This document shows, in pieces, positions 1 to 9,547 of a stretch of 64,000 bases of DNA. Positions within the stretch are counted from its first letter, which is position 1. Each line of letters starts with the position of its first letter. Source of the DNA: Synechococcus lacustris (GTDB lineage: Bacteria; Cyanobacteriota; Cyanobacteriia; PCC-6307; Cyanobiaceae); NCBI GenBank assembly GCA_903943975.1, contig CAJAQB010000009.1, positions 57,304 through 121,303 on the forward strand, given 5' to 3'. The notes beneath the pieces are model-generated. The model searched no databases. It was not told the origin of the DNA and saw only the letters and a program-made list of their open reading frames with translations. The position numbers were made by a program, and so were the translations under genes.

Positions 1-1647
1 GTTGGGCCGCCGCAGGCCATGGCGGTCGCAGTAATCCCAAACGGCTTCATTAACAATCTGCTTCCAGCGGCCCAGGAACTCTGCCTCCTGGGCCTTGAAG
101 CTCAAACCCTGCTCGGTTTCAGGCCGGCCGGCCTCCCACCACTGCAACCAGGGGGTGCCGAAGGCATGCACAAAGAAATCAAACAGGCCGGTGAAACTCA
201 CCCCCACGATTGGATCCCAGGCGCGGCTCTGGCGATAGCGCTCCACCTCAAAGCGATGGTTCAGCAAACAAGCCACCGATAGGCCGGCGGCCTTGAAGGC
301 ATCCTGCTGGCCCTGCAGATCCCTGGGATCGATCTGGTTGAGGTGCACCTCCGCCAGGTTGCAGTGGAAATCAGCGCCGAGAATTTCACCACAGGGGTTG
401 AGGCCATAGCGGCCGAGGCGGTGTTCCAACTCAGCGGCGCTCAGCTCTGGGTGGTTGAGCTGCAACCAACGGCCCGCTTCCTCACGGCCTTGGTCGCAAT
501 AGATGGCCTGGAATTCGCTGCGCAGTTCGGGGGTATTCAGCAGGTCTGCATTGGAGCGGGCGATTGCCTCTGGGGCGAACTGGATCGCCCCCTCACCAGA
601 TTGAAACTGGCGGTTCACCGCCTCCAACACCAGTTCGCGGCTGGGCCTGGTGTGAAACACCCGGGTGTGGTTTGCCATGCGCAACGAGTCGCGCTCGGGG
701 TCAATGCGCCAATTGCCCTCGGCATCCTGCTGCCAGAGGTTGTCTTTGGCATTGGCGGCGGCGCTGTCATCGGCAGAAAACTGACGCATGCCAGCACTGC
801 GGCGAATGTTGCCGGCCACGATCGTTACGGCCGCCTCATCGATCAACAAACAGCACTCCACGGAGCTGAGTTGACGGCCCTGGGCCTTATTTAGTAGTTG
901 GGCCACCCGGCCATAGAGATCCTTCAACTTGACCGGATTAGCCATGCCACCAAAACCCTTGAGGGTTTCACCCACCGGCCGCACATCCGAGAGATCAATA
1001 CTGATCTCAATCGGACCGTTGAAGCGCTCATCGGAGCAGAGATTGAGCAGCAACTGATAACTATCTACCCAACCGCGACGGGTGTCTCCCACCTTGATTG
1101 ACACCTGCTGGCCATCAATACTGTGGCTGGTGTGCTCCTGGCGTTGGCCGGCCGGGGTGGCACCAATATCGGTAACGGCACTAATCACCAACTGATTGCG
1201 CACCGCCGGCAGGCGGCCAATCAGATGGGGCTCAATGATGGCGCCCGTGCCGCAGCCCATCATCGCCAAGTCCATCATCAGGCCGAAGGCTTCCCAATCC
1301 ACCAGGTTGGTGGAAGTGCAGTTGTAGGCCCCGGAAAAATTTTCCTGGCGGTCGATCCAGGCGGTGCCCCCAATCCAGAGCCAGCGGCCGGAGGGCAACG
1401 ACTGCTGCCGCCGCTGCATGCTGCGGATCAGTTCCACCTCGCCTTGGTTGAGGTCCCCCAGCTGGCGCAGGCCCTCGAGGTTGCGTTCAGACACCTGATG
1501 CCAGCTCTCGCGGCCCTGGGCGGTTTTGCGGCTGTAGGTGCGGTAAAAGACCGGGTTGGCCGCCGGGGCTGTGGCCGGAAAATCAGGCTGGGGGGAGGCT
1601 TCTGCCGTGAACTCAGCCTCGTCTGGGCGGGTGGGAGTGAGGGTCAC
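1..1647 (-). CDS. nrdJ: Adenosylcobalamin-dependent ribonucleoside-triphosphate reductase (class II), C-terminus cut by window edge
   Basis: Reduces ribonucleotides to deoxyribonucleotides using a coenzyme B12 radical. I read an open frame on the minus strand from GTG at 1647 to base 1 without a stop, giving 549 residues. The redox cysteine motif NCTSTN is at residues 109-114 (C110), and the active-site loop NPCGEI is at 417-422 with thiyl-radical C419 and E421. The family is usually about 750-800 residues, so the last redox cysteines lie outside the window. The GTG is chosen because an in-frame stop lies just upstream at 1657-1659. Picocyanobacteria typically carry this B12-dependent enzyme, so this fits the inferred host. 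Confidence 0.93.
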   Translation of the reverse strand, partial: MTLTPTRPDEAEFTAEASPQPDFPATAPAANPVFYRTYSRKTAQGRESWHQVSERNLEGLRQLGDLNQGEVELIRSMQRRQQSLPSGRWLWIGGTAWIDRQENFSGAYNCTSTNLVDWEAFGLMMDLAMMGCGTGAIIEPHLIGRLPAVRNQLVISAVTDIGATPAGQRQEHTSHSIDGQQVSIKVGDTRRGWVDSYQLLLNLCSDERFNGPIEISIDLSDVRPVGETLKGFGGMANPVKLKDLYGRVAQLLNKAQGRQLSSVECCLLIDEAAVTIVAGNIRRSAGMRQFSADDSAAANAKDNLWQQDAEGNWRIDPERDSLRMANHTRVFHTRPSRELVLEAVNRQFQSGEGAIQFAPEAIARSNADLLNTPELRSEFQAIYCDQGREEAGRWLQLNHPELSAAELEHRLGRYGLNPCGEILGADFHCNLAEVHLNQIDPRDLQGQQDAFKAAGLSVACLLNHRFEVERYRQSRAWDPIVGVSFTGLFDFFVHAFGTPWLQWWEAGRPETEQGLSFKAQEAEFLGRWKQIVNEAVWDYCDRHGLRRPN

Positions 1648-1738
1648 GGCGCTGGGTCACTGGGGGCTTGATCGGCCAAGGTTAACGCCACCTGTAGGGG
1701 CCGCAAGAGTGGGCGCACCCCAGTGGCAGCGCTTTGGC

Positions 1739-1984
1739 TCAATAACCCAGCAGCCGCATGCGAAAGGCCACCAGCTCTCGGGCCTGCTCCGGCGCTTCGA
1801 TCAGGAAGGGATGGTTTGCCAGCTCCTGCATCACCTGCTCCAGCTTCTGCTCACGGCTGAGCCCATGGCCCGGGTGGCGCCGATCAAAGCCCTCCCAGGC
1901 TTCACTAAAGGCCATGCCCATGCCATCGGGATTGTTGAACACAGCCTCGCTGGCGGGGTTCGAATTCGGGCGGGGGGAGACCAA
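1739..1984 (-). CDS. Small hypothetical protein (81 aa)
   Basis: Not recognised with certainty. The 81-residue product is acidic and largely helical in appearance, with a conserved-looking core (NPDGMGMAFSEAWEGFDRRH at 18-37) and no signal peptide or membrane segment. It sits 91 bp upstream of nrdJ on the same strand and is divergent from prfC, so it may be co-transcribed with nrdJ. A shorter start at M21 is possible. Coding status is supported by ordinary residue composition; function is unknown. Confidence 0.55.
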   Translation of the reverse strand: MVSPRPNSNPASEAVFNNPDGMGMAFSEAWEGFDRRHPGHGLSREQKLEQVMQELANHPFLIEAPEQARELVAFRMRLLGY

Positions 1985-2053
1985 GGCAAATAAGCGCTGC
2001 AGAAGCTCAAGCTAAAGGGATGGGAAGCTGGGGGATCGCCCCCTTAGCCCCCC

Positions 2054-3691
2054 ATGGTCGCCAGCAGCGAAAACAGCCTCGGCAGCGAACTGGGCCAGGC
2101 CGTAGCCAAACGCCGTAATTTCGCAATTATTTCCCACCCAGACGCCGGTAAAACCACCCTTACGGAAAAACTGTTGCTCTATGGGGGGGCGATCCAGCAG
2201 GCCGGTGCCGTTAAGGCCCGCGGCGAACAACGGCGGGTCACCTCCGACTGGATGGAACTGGAAAAACAACGGGGGATCTCGATCACCTCCACCGTTTTGC
2301 AGTTTGATTACCAGGGCAACACGATCAACCTGCTCGATACCCCTGGCCACCAAGACTTCTCGGAAGACACCTACCGCACCCTGGCGGCAGCGGATAACGC
2401 CGTGATGCTGGAAGACGCCGCCAAGGGCCTCGAACCCCAAACCCGCAAGTTGTTCGAAGTTTGTCGCATGCGGCAAATTCCGATCTTCACCTTCATCAAC
2501 AAAATGGACCGGCCCGGACGGGAACCATTGGAGTTGCTGGATGAGATCGAAAAGGAACTCGGTCTCACCCCCTGGGCCGTGAACTGGCCGATCGGCAGCG
2601 GCGAACGCTTCCGCGGCGTGATCGACCGCCGCAGCCATGAGGTGATGTTGTTTGAACGGGCCGAACGCGGTCGCCAGGCCAGCGAGCGGCGAATTCAGGC
2701 CGGTGATCCCGCCCTAGCCGAACTGGTGGAACCGGAACTGTTGGCCCAGGCCCTAGAGGAACTGGAACTGCTGGAGGCCGCTGGGGCCGAGCTGGATCTG
2801 GAAATGGTCCATGCCGGCGAACTCACCCCGGTTTTCTTCGGCAGCGCCATGACCAACTTCGGCGTACGCCCCTTCCTTGATGCCTTCATGGAATTGGCCC
2901 AAAAACCAATGGCCCGGCAGAGCAGCAGTGGTCCGATAGATCCGCTCCGCCCGGAATTCAGCGGCTTTGTTTTCAAACTGCAGGCAAACATGGACGCCCG
3001 CCACCGGGACAGGGTGGCCTTTGTAAGGGTTTGCTCCGGGAAATTTGAAAAAGACATGACGGTGCAACACGCCCGCAGTGGCCGGGCGATTCGGCTCTCA
3101 AGGCCCCAAAAACTATTTGGCCAGGAGCGCGAGGTGGTGGAAGAGGCCTATCCCGGGGATGTGATCGGTCTCAATAACCCCGGCATGTTTGCGATTGGCG
3201 ACACCCTTTATATGGGCCCAAAGGTGGAATACGAAGGTATCCCCTGCTTCAGCCCCGAGATCTTTGCCTGGCTACGTAATCCCAATCCCTCCGCTTTCAA
3301 AAGTTTCCGCAAGGGGGTAAATGAACTGCGGGAGGAGGGGGCCGTGCAGATCCTCTACGACACAGACCAGAGCAAACGCGATCCAATCCTGGCGGCGGTG
3401 GGGCAACTACAACTGGAGGTGGTGCAATACCGGCTCGAACATGAATACGGCGTACCCACCCGCCTGGAACCCCTGGGCTTTTCCGTGGCCCGCTGGGTGA
3501 GCGGCGGCTGGCCAGCCCTGGAAAAGGTGGGACGCATCTTTAACTGCAAAACCGTGCGTGATGCCTGGGATCGGCCGGTGCTGCTGTTTAAGAACGAATG
3601 GAATCTCAACCAACTGCGGGAGGATCACCCCGAACTGGGCCTGGCCGCGGTGGCACCGGTGGTGAGTGGCCTGGAGCCGATCAGCCTCTGA
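2054..3691 (+). CDS. prfC: Peptide chain release factor 3
   Basis: GTPase that recycles RF1/RF2 from the ribosome after peptide release. The 545 residues match the usual RF3 length. G1 (SHPDAGKTT) is at 27-35, G3 (DTPGH) at 95-99 and G4 (NKMD) at 149-152, followed by the RF3-specific domains 2 and 3 (for example [17 protein letters not shown] and [16 protein letters not shown]). It is a stand-alone plus-strand gene, followed after 59 bp by the CPP1-like gene. Large reverse-strand frames at 2012-2638 and 2695-3070 are shadows. Confidence 0.95.
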   Translation: MVASSENSLGSELGQAVAKRRNFAIISHPDAGKTTLTEKLLLYGGAIQQAGAVKARGEQRRVTSDWMELEKQRGISITSTVLQFDYQGNTINLLDTPGHQDFSEDTYRTLAAADNAVMLEDAAKGLEPQTRKLFEVCRMRQIPIFTFINKMDRPGREPLELLDEIEKELGLTPWAVNWPIGSGERFRGVIDRRSHEVMLFERAERGRQASERRIQAGDPALAELVEPELLAQALEELELLEAAGAELDLEMVHAGELTPVFFGSAMTNFGVRPFLDAFMELAQKPMARQSSSGPIDPLRPEFSGFVFKLQANMDARHRDRVAFVRVCSGKFEKDMTVQHARSGRAIRLSRPQKLFGQEREVVEEAYPGDVIGLNNPGMFAIGDTLYMGPKVEYEGIPCFSPEIFAWLRNPNPSAFKSFRKGVNELREEGAVQILYDTDQSKRDPILAAVGQLQLEVVQYRLEHEYGVPTRLEPLGFSVARWVSGGWPALEKVGRIFNCKTVRDAWDRPVLLFKNEWNLNQLREDHPELGLAAVAPVVSGLEPISL

Positions 3692-3750
3692 CTGGTCTCA
3701 GTTTTGGCATCCTGGGCACTGGGCCCGATACGCTGCCTAGCAAAGGGCCA

Positions 3751-4437
3751 ATGGCCATGGCACAGGGCACCATCCCCCCCGATCCCCACAACAGCGACCC
3801 TTACGAGCAACTGGGCATCAGCCCGGAGGCCAGTTTTGAGGCGGTGCAACAGGCGAAGCACGACCGCCTGGCCGGCCTGCAAGGGGACGACCTCAACGGC
3901 CGCGCCCGGATTGAGGCCGCCTACGACGCCGTGCTGATGCAGCGGCTCAAGGAACGTCAACTGGGGCAACTCACGGGCGCAGCTGCCACGGCCTCCAAGC
4001 GGGAAGCGGTGGTGCCCAGTGCCGCCAAAGCCATTGCCCTGCCAAACCTGCCCCAGTTGTTGCCCTTGCCCCGGCCGCAACTGGGCCAATTGAAGCTGCC
4101 CAGGCTGGCCCTAGCCGAAGGCAACAAGCTTTGGATCCCCCTAGGGGGCAATGCTCTGTTGTTGGCCGGGCTGCTACTGGCGGGGGCCCAGGCCGGCACC
4201 CCGGAACTGCTGCTAGCCCTAGCCACCCTGCTCACGGTGCTGAGCTTGCAGCGGCGCAACGGCCGCTTCTTCGCGGCGGTGGGTTGGGGTTTTACCGCCC
4301 TCGCCCTGGGCCTACTGCTGGGCAGCCTGCTGGCACCAGCCCTGGGGGCCCTAGCCCTAGGGCTCGCCCCAGCGCCCCTGGCGGCGATTCCAGCCCTGCT
4401 GCTGCTGGCGCTAGCGGCCCTAGTAGTGGATTGCTGA
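3751..4437 (+). CDS. CPP1-like / DUF3353 J-domain-like membrane protein
   Basis: Resembles chaperone-like protein of POR1 (CPP1), which in plants stabilises protochlorophyllide oxidoreductase. The product is 228 aa. The N-terminal half carries a degenerate J-like helix pair (DPYEQLGISPEASFEAVQQA, then RIEAAYDAVLMQRLKERQLG). The C-terminal half has about three to four hydrophobic segments. The ATG at 3751 (or 3757) is preferred over the upstream start at 3598, which would lie inside prfC. The acsF gene elsewhere in the window also serves chlorophyll synthesis, but the two are not linked in an operon. Confidence 0.82.
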   Translation: MAMAQGTIPPDPHNSDPYEQLGISPEASFEAVQQAKHDRLAGLQGDDLNGRARIEAAYDAVLMQRLKERQLGQLTGAAATASKREAVVPSAAKAIALPNLPQLLPLPRPQLGQLKLPRLALAEGNKLWIPLGGNALLLAGLLLAGAQAGTPELLLALATLLTVLSLQRRNGRFFAAVGWGFTALALGLLLGSLLAPALGALALGLAPAPLAAIPALLLLALAALVVDC

Positions 4438-4809
4438 AAGTGAGCCTGGGCGCACCAACTCAGGCAGCGGCACCAGGCGGAGGCCCACCCGACTTTTAGC
4501 TGGTCGTAGGTGGTTGGTAATCCAGGGGGCCAGCAACTCCCCCAGGGCGAACCAGCCATCCAGGAGCACCAACAGCAACTCCAGCAACAGCAGCAAGGGT
4601 CCACCAGAGGCTGAGGGGCGGGCAGACAACTGGAGAGCGGCAGGCGCCATGGGCTCAGCGGCGGCCAGGGCCGGAACTTCGAGCACGGGCAGCGTCAACT
4701 CAGGCTCTGCCGGGAGAGCAAATGGTGTGGGCGGATGCACCCGCCAATAAACCTGCTGGCGCCGCCGGCGGGCCCGTTCGGAGAGCGTTGGATTCATAGG
4801 GGCCAGCAC
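4420..4809 (-). CDS. Hypothetical protein with one hydrophobic segment
   Basis: Not recognised. A 129-residue frame with a basic N-terminus (ERARRRRQQVYWRVH), a Pro/Ala-rich middle and a leucine-rich stretch at about 71-90 that could span the membrane. It converges on the CPP1-like gene with an 18-nt overlap of the 3' ends. M5 (4797) is an alternative start. The unbroken frame and non-random charge pattern favour a real gene, but the high GC makes chance frames common here. Confidence 0.45.
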   Translation of the reverse strand: MLAPMNPTLSERARRRRQQVYWRVHPPTPFALPAEPELTLPVLEVPALAAAEPMAPAALQLSARPSASGGPLLLLLELLLVLLDGWFALGELLAPWITNHLRPAKSRVGLRLVPLPELVRPGSLSAIHY

Positions 4810-5123
4810 GAAACCTTAACCTCATTCTCCCTGCTGAAGCACGGAGTTGAGCGTTGGCACAGGCTTTTATTCACGGCTGCGCCCTGGGGCCAGAACCAGG
4901 CCAGCGGGGAAAGGTTAATATTCAATAACAATTCAGCATATGTAGCTCGGAACTGCTGCCGGTCAAAGGACGACAGATGCTATTGGCGGACAAAAATCTG
5001 CATTGATAAAAAACTAGCTTCGGCTTCACGCCGTACGTTTTTGAGCCCGGTGCTTGCCCAAACGACGGTTGGGGAAACCTTCGCAGTAAGGTTTGAGACT
5101 GCTCGCGTCCATGGCTGCCATCC
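4810..5123. promoter_or_regulatory. 314-bp leader region upstream of rpaB, with a small hairpin
   Basis: No gene is seen. The stretch is AT-richer than its surroundings around 4910-5020 and probably holds the rpaB promoter. A perfect inverted repeat AAACCTT-n6-AAGGTTT lies at 5075-5094, 29 bp before the rpaB ATG. The octamer CCATGGCT is repeated at 5110 and 5122. The hairpin could affect rpaB translation or be a protein site; neither is shown. Confidence 0.35.
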
Positions 5124-5888
5124 ATGGCTACTAACCCCATGACCGCAACTGCCCCGGCCAGCGAAAAGCTAAGCATCCTTGTGGCGGATGACGAAACCAG
5201 CATTAGGCAGATATTGCAAACACGCCTGTCTTTGCTGGGTTACCAAGTAACGGCAGTATCCGACGGAGAAGAGGCCCTAGAGGCATTTGGGCGGATACAA
5301 CCAGACCTGGTGGTTCTTGACGTAATGATGCCAAAACTTGATGGGATGAGCGTCTGTCAGCAGTTGCGAAGTCATTCAGACGTGCCGATCATCATGCTCA
5401 CGGCTGTGAGTGAGATTGCCAACCGGGTTACGGCCCTAGAGCTGGGGGCCGATGACTACCTGGTGAAACCGTTCAGCCCTAAGGAGCTGGAGGCCCGGAT
5501 CCGCTGCGTGTTGCGCAGGTCGCAACGGCCCCAAGGCCCCGATGGCGTAATCCAAACCTCTACGGTGATTGAGGTGGCTGGCTTGAAGGTAGACATTAAT
5601 AAACGTCAGGTTTTCAAGGAGCAAGAGCGGGTACGCCTAACCGGCATGGAATTCAGCATGCTGGAGCTATTACTCAGTCGCCCTGGCCAACCCTTCAGTC
5701 GCAACGAAATCCTTCAGAAGGTCTGGGGATACACCCCTGAACGACACTCAGACACCCGGGTGGTAGATGTTCATATCTCACGACTGCGGGGAAAACTGGG
5801 TGATGACCCGGAAAATCCAGAGCTGATCATGACCGCCAGGGGCACGGGCTACATGTTCCGGCGAATCAGCGCAAACCAAGAGGGGTAA
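5124..5888 (+). CDS. rpaB: OmpR-family response regulator, RpaB type
   Basis: DNA-binding regulator which in cyanobacteria acts with histidine kinase NblS/Hik33 in high-light and redox control. The 254 residues comprise a receiver domain (about 16-125; acidic pair D22-D23, phospho-acceptor D66 in VVLDVMMP, K115 in VKPFSPKE) and a winged-helix output domain (about 147-247) containing RLTGMEFSMLELL and VWGYTPERHSDTRVVDVHIS. These C-terminal motifs match RpaB closely. The ATG at 5139 gives the short N-terminus common in homologues and is an equally good start. It is monocistronic, with a long leader. Confidence 0.85.
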   Translation: MATNPMTATAPASEKLSILVADDETSIRQILQTRLSLLGYQVTAVSDGEEALEAFGRIQPDLVVLDVMMPKLDGMSVCQQLRSHSDVPIIMLTAVSEIANRVTALELGADDYLVKPFSPKELEARIRCVLRRSQRPQGPDGVIQTSTVIEVAGLKVDINKRQVFKEQERVRLTGMEFSMLELLLSRPGQPFSRNEILQKVWGYTPERHSDTRVVDVHISRLRGKLGDDPENPELIMTARGTGYMFRRISANQEG

Positions 5889-6191
5889 GGGTGCAGCAAA
5901 TAAGCCGCAATATGCCGCAATTCAAAGCCATGATTGGGGCGGCGGCCGGCTAGCAGAGTGCCTACCATTTAAATGTAAGCAATAAATTTGTGAGCAGCCA
6001 CGGAAAGCAAGGGCTTACTCAACTTGGCAAGCAAACATTGCCAAAGAACATATTAACCACGCAGACATTATCGAAAAGCGGCAAAGTAGCCTCGAGCAAC
6101 AAATGCAACCTTAAGCATTAGAGGCAATGGAGAACTACAGCAAAACTGAAACCAGAAATGCAAATGCCGCCATGCATTCCCCTCTCAAGCG
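5889..6191. promoter_or_regulatory. 303-bp AT-rich intergenic region with inverted repeats
   Basis: No gene is seen between rpaB and the GT4 gene. It contains the 10-bp palindrome CATTTAAATG at 5966-5975 and the inverted repeat TTGGCAA-n7-TTGCCAA at 6024-6044, either of which could be an operator for the downstream glycosyltransferase/glucosidase pair. Base composition drops sharply here and stays low to about 9.5 kb. Confidence 0.35.
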
Positions 6192-7271
6192 ATGAGAATC
6201 GCACAGATAGCACCATTATTCGAAAGCGTTCCGCCTGCTAAATACGGGGGAACCGAACGATGTGTTCATTATCTAACCGAAAGCCTTGTTGATCGGGGCC
6301 ATGATGTTGTTTTATTCGCCAGTGGAGACTCCCAAACAAGTGGCGAGCTCTGCCCATGTGCACCACGCTCATTACGCACTTCAGAGCAAATAAGTGACGC
6401 TGGTGTTTATACAGCAATACAATTAGGCTACGTAATGGAACAAATTGATCGATTTGATATATTGCACTTTCACCTTGGTTGCTCTCATTTTCCCATGGCA
6501 AGGCACTTAGAGATTCCCCATGTAAGCACAATGCATGGGCCAGTCACGGGCAATGATCACGCACAACTACTCAAACAATTCAACAAGATACCCCTGGTAT
6601 CAATTTCAAACTCCCAAAGGCACCCTTGCACAAATGCCAATTGGCTTAAAACAATTCACCATGGATTACCCAGGAACCTCTACGAATACAAGCAAACGAA
6701 TGGCACTGCTCAATATCTTGCATTCATTGGTCGCATCTCACCAGAAAAGGGCATTGATCGAGCCATTGAGATCGCCAATCGCATGGGACTACCGCTAAAA
6801 ATAGCAGCCAAGATAGACCATGCAGACCAGACATACTACCGCGAACATATCGCCCCAATGATTGCGGCAAATGCCAAGATTGAATTCATTGGTGAAATCA
6901 ATGATCAAGGAAAACAGCAACTATTAAGTCAAGCATTGGCGCTCCTATTTCCAGTGGACTGGCCAGAACCCTTTGGTCTGGTTATGATCGAAGCAAATGC
7001 ATGTGGAACCCCAGTAGTTGCCTGGCGCAATGGATCAACACCTGAAGTTATCAATGACGGAATAAATGGCTACATAGTTGAGTCAATTGATAATGCAGTT
7101 TCTGCAATCAAGCAACTTGAAAAACTAGATCGCCTTAAAATACGCCAAAACTTTGAATCAAGATTTTGTGCAGATAAAGAAGCCGAGGAATATGAAAACG
7201 TCTATCGACAGCTCATTCAAACGCACAACTGCGAACGCAAAGCCATAAGACGGCTAAATCATGCCGCATGA
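6192..7271 (+). CDS. Glycosyltransferase family 4 (GT-B fold)
   Basis: Transfers a sugar from a nucleotide-activated donor; acceptor unknown. The 359 residues show the GT4 N-terminus MRIAQIAPLFESVPPAKYGG with the donor-side GGTE, and the C-terminal EX7E-type donor site in PEPFGLVMIEANACGTPVVA (about 257-276), preceded by IGRISPEKGIDRAIEIA. No membrane span is seen. Its end overlaps the start of the glucosidase gene by 11 nt, so the two are probably translated together. Codons are clearly AT-richer than in most of the window, suggesting a transferred or differently selected block. Confidence 0.88.
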   Translation: MRIAQIAPLFESVPPAKYGGTERCVHYLTESLVDRGHDVVLFASGDSQTSGELCPCAPRSLRTSEQISDAGVYTAIQLGYVMEQIDRFDILHFHLGCSHFPMARHLEIPHVSTMHGPVTGNDHAQLLKQFNKIPLVSISNSQRHPCTNANWLKTIHHGLPRNLYEYKQTNGTAQYLAFIGRISPEKGIDRAIEIANRMGLPLKIAAKIDHADQTYYREHIAPMIAANAKIEFIGEINDQGKQQLLSQALALLFPVDWPEPFGLVMIEANACGTPVVAWRNGSTPEVINDGINGYIVESIDNAVSAIKQLEKLDRLKIRQNFESRFCADKEAEEYENVYRQLIQTHNCERKAIRRLNHAA

Positions 7272-9378
7272 CACACTACCGCCATTTGTATTGAAGAATG
7301 GCGAAACTTTTGCGATGCTGGATTCCCGTGGCGAAATCTGTCAAGAGGTACATCCAGATTCAGGAATTTTTTATCGGGGCTGTCGTCATGTTAGTCGCTT
7401 ACAACTGCTTATATGCGGACAACATGGAGCGGTACTAAGCTCCACCCAAAGGGGGGAAATTGACCTGCATGTTAGTCATTTAACCAATGCCAGCAGTGGT
7501 GATGGCCCAGCCCAGGGAATAATCCACATCGAACGCAGCACAGCCCTTACCCCTAGCTCATGTTTACAACAATTAAAATTCACAAGCTATGGGGGTAGCA
7601 AGCTCTCAATCCCATTGATGCTGATCATTGATGCAGATTTCAAAGACATATTTGAACTGCGAGGCTTCCAACGAAAAGCAAGGGGTCAAATAGTTCATCA
7701 AATCAATAGCAACGGCTTGCGGATTATGTATGGCGGCCTTGATGGGGAAGCCCGTCATACATTTCTAAGCCTAGACGCCCAAGCAGAAGCAATCAGTGAA
7801 ACCCATATATCACTACAACTCGAATTGCAGCCACGCATAACCAAGAATTTATGCATTGCCCTTGATTTTAACAAACAAAACAATGAACAGTCCACCGGCC
7901 AGCAGTTTGCCAATGCCATAAAATACTCACTCGATCACTCCCTTGCCGCTAAGGCATTCACAGCACAAATTGCCAGCGACAATCCAGACTTCAATAATTG
8001 GCTGGCTAGATCCTACTCAGATATTCACTTATTATCCACACCAACCACCCATGGGATATATCCCTATGCTGGCTTGCCATGGTTTAGCTGTCCCTTTGGG
8101 AGGGATGGTTTGATCACTGCGCGGCAGATGTTAATGGTGGAACCGAGACTGGCAAGGGGCGTACTTGGCTATCTAGCCGAACACCAGGCCCAACTCAATA
8201 ATACAACCAATGATGCCGAACCAGGTAAGATTTTGCATGAAGCTCGCCTCGGAGAAATGGCCGCCCTAGGGGAGGTACCATTTGCCAATTATTACGGAAC
8301 AGTAGATGCGACCCCATTATTTTTAATGCTGGCTGGCGATTACCTAGGCCGCACTGATGATATTAATTTTATCACCTATATATTGCCATCACTCGAACTT
8401 GCCCATGGCTGGATTAACCGCTCGCTCGAGATCAGCCATGATGGATTTCTCCGCTACAATTGCAACACAAAGGGTGGACTTAGGAACCAAGGCTGGAAGG
8501 ATTCTGAAGATGCCATTCATCATTCAAACGGAGAGCTTGTGGAAACTTCCATTGCACTTTGTGAAGTGCAAGCATATGTTTTTGGTGCCAAACGGGCGAT
8601 GGCTCAAATCTATAAAAATTTAAAGTGTCGCGAAAAAGCAGAAAAATGCCTAGGGGAAGCAGAGGCTTTTAAAAGCTACTTCCATCACTCTTTCTGGTCC
8701 GATTCATTGGATTCCTATGTAATGGCATTGGATGCCCATAGCCATCCATGCGCCGTGCGCGGCTCCAATGCAGGCCATTGCCTATGGACCGGCATAGCCA
8801 CAGCAGAAGCAGCAGCCAGCCTCTCTCGTCAATTACTAGCTCCCCATAGTTTTAGTGGCTGGGGAATTCGCACCCTCGATGATCGCGAAATGCGCTACAA
8901 CCCAATGAGTTACCACAATGGCTCTGTTTGGCCCCACGACAATTCATTGATTGGCCTTGGCCTAGCCCGCTATGGCTATCGACTGGAAACCATGGGAATT
9001 ATGTCTGGCTTATTTGATACTGCCCGGGCCATGCCTCTATATCGCCTCCCGGAACTATTTTGTGGCTTCCCGCGCCAGGAGGGGGAAGACCCTACCCACT
9101 ACCCCGTAGCCTGTCGGCCCCAGGCCTGGGCCAGTGGATCAGTTTTTGCCCTAGTGGAAGCAATCATAGGACTTAGCATGGGTAGCAATTCTGAAACAGG
9201 CCGCATTTGGGTGCAACTCAACAACCCATTACTGCCCCTAGGGGTAAACGCATTAGATATTTCTGGTCTTACGTATGGCGACGAGCAAGTTGACCTGCAC
9301 CTTAGCCAAGGCAGCGAAGATGTTGCCGTTCACGTTAGATACAGAACCAGCAGGATTGACGTCCAAATATCTAAATAG
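7261..9378 (+). CDS. Amylo-alpha-1,6-glucosidase / glycogen debranching-type protein
   Basis: Probably hydrolyses an alpha-glucosidic or related linkage. The 705 residues have a bacterial debranching-enzyme N-terminal domain (about 8-215, containing GIFYRGCRHVSRLQLL) and a C-terminal (alpha/alpha)6 barrel (about 240-680) with PWFSCPFGRDGLITARQML, GWKDSEDAIHHSNG and MSYHNGSVWPHDNSLI. The conserved acidic pair is plausibly D and E within these loops. Coupling with a GT4 gene is a common pairing for synthesis and turnover of a glucan or glucosyl osmolyte; the actual substrate cannot be read here. Low GC is shared with its partner. Confidence 0.85.
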   Translation: MPHDTLPPFVLKNGETFAMLDSRGEICQEVHPDSGIFYRGCRHVSRLQLLICGQHGAVLSSTQRGEIDLHVSHLTNASSGDGPAQGIIHIERSTALTPSSCLQQLKFTSYGGSKLSIPLMLIIDADFKDIFELRGFQRKARGQIVHQINSNGLRIMYGGLDGEARHTFLSLDAQAEAISETHISLQLELQPRITKNLCIALDFNKQNNEQSTGQQFANAIKYSLDHSLAAKAFTAQIASDNPDFNNWLARSYSDIHLLSTPTTHGIYPYAGLPWFSCPFGRDGLITARQMLMVEPRLARGVLGYLAEHQAQLNNTTNDAEPGKILHEARLGEMAALGEVPFANYYGTVDATPLFLMLAGDYLGRTDDINFITYILPSLELAHGWINRSLEISHDGFLRYNCNTKGGLRNQGWKDSEDAIHHSNGELVETSIALCEVQAYVFGAKRAMAQIYKNLKCREKAEKCLGEAEAFKSYFHHSFWSDSLDSYVMALDAHSHPCAVRGSNAGHCLWTGIATAEAAASLSRQLLAPHSFSGWGIRTLDDREMRYNPMSYHNGSVWPHDNSLIGLGLARYGYRLETMGIMSGLFDTARAMPLYRLPELFCGFPRQEGEDPTHYPVACRPQAWASGSVFALVEAIIGLSMGSNSETGRIWVQLNNPLLPLGVNALDISGLTYGDEQVDLHLSQGSEDVAVHVRYRTSRIDVQISK

Positions 9379-9547
9379 CTGGAAATTTTAACGCTTTAGC
9401 CATCAACAAATCCCCCGAGAACATGGCAACAATGCCCCATTTCTGCCGCAAGTAAACAGCACATACGCCTTAAATTAGATTTCTAGCTGGAGCATACAAG
9501 TTAAGTGCCTAAAACTGAATACAACTACCCAACAGCCTTGGCGCAAC

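Noticed and set aside
19..1671. Plus-strand frames of 87, 183, 67 and 182 codons at the left edge
   Set aside because: They lie opposite the continuous minus-strand nrdJ reading frame, whose translation has family motifs; these have none.
2012..3070. Minus-strand frames of 208, 120 and 105 codons
   Set aside because: Shadows of prfC without domain signals.
3957..4604. 215-codon minus-strand frame
   Set aside because: Ser/Ala/Pro-rich antisense of the CPP1-like gene and its convergent neighbour.
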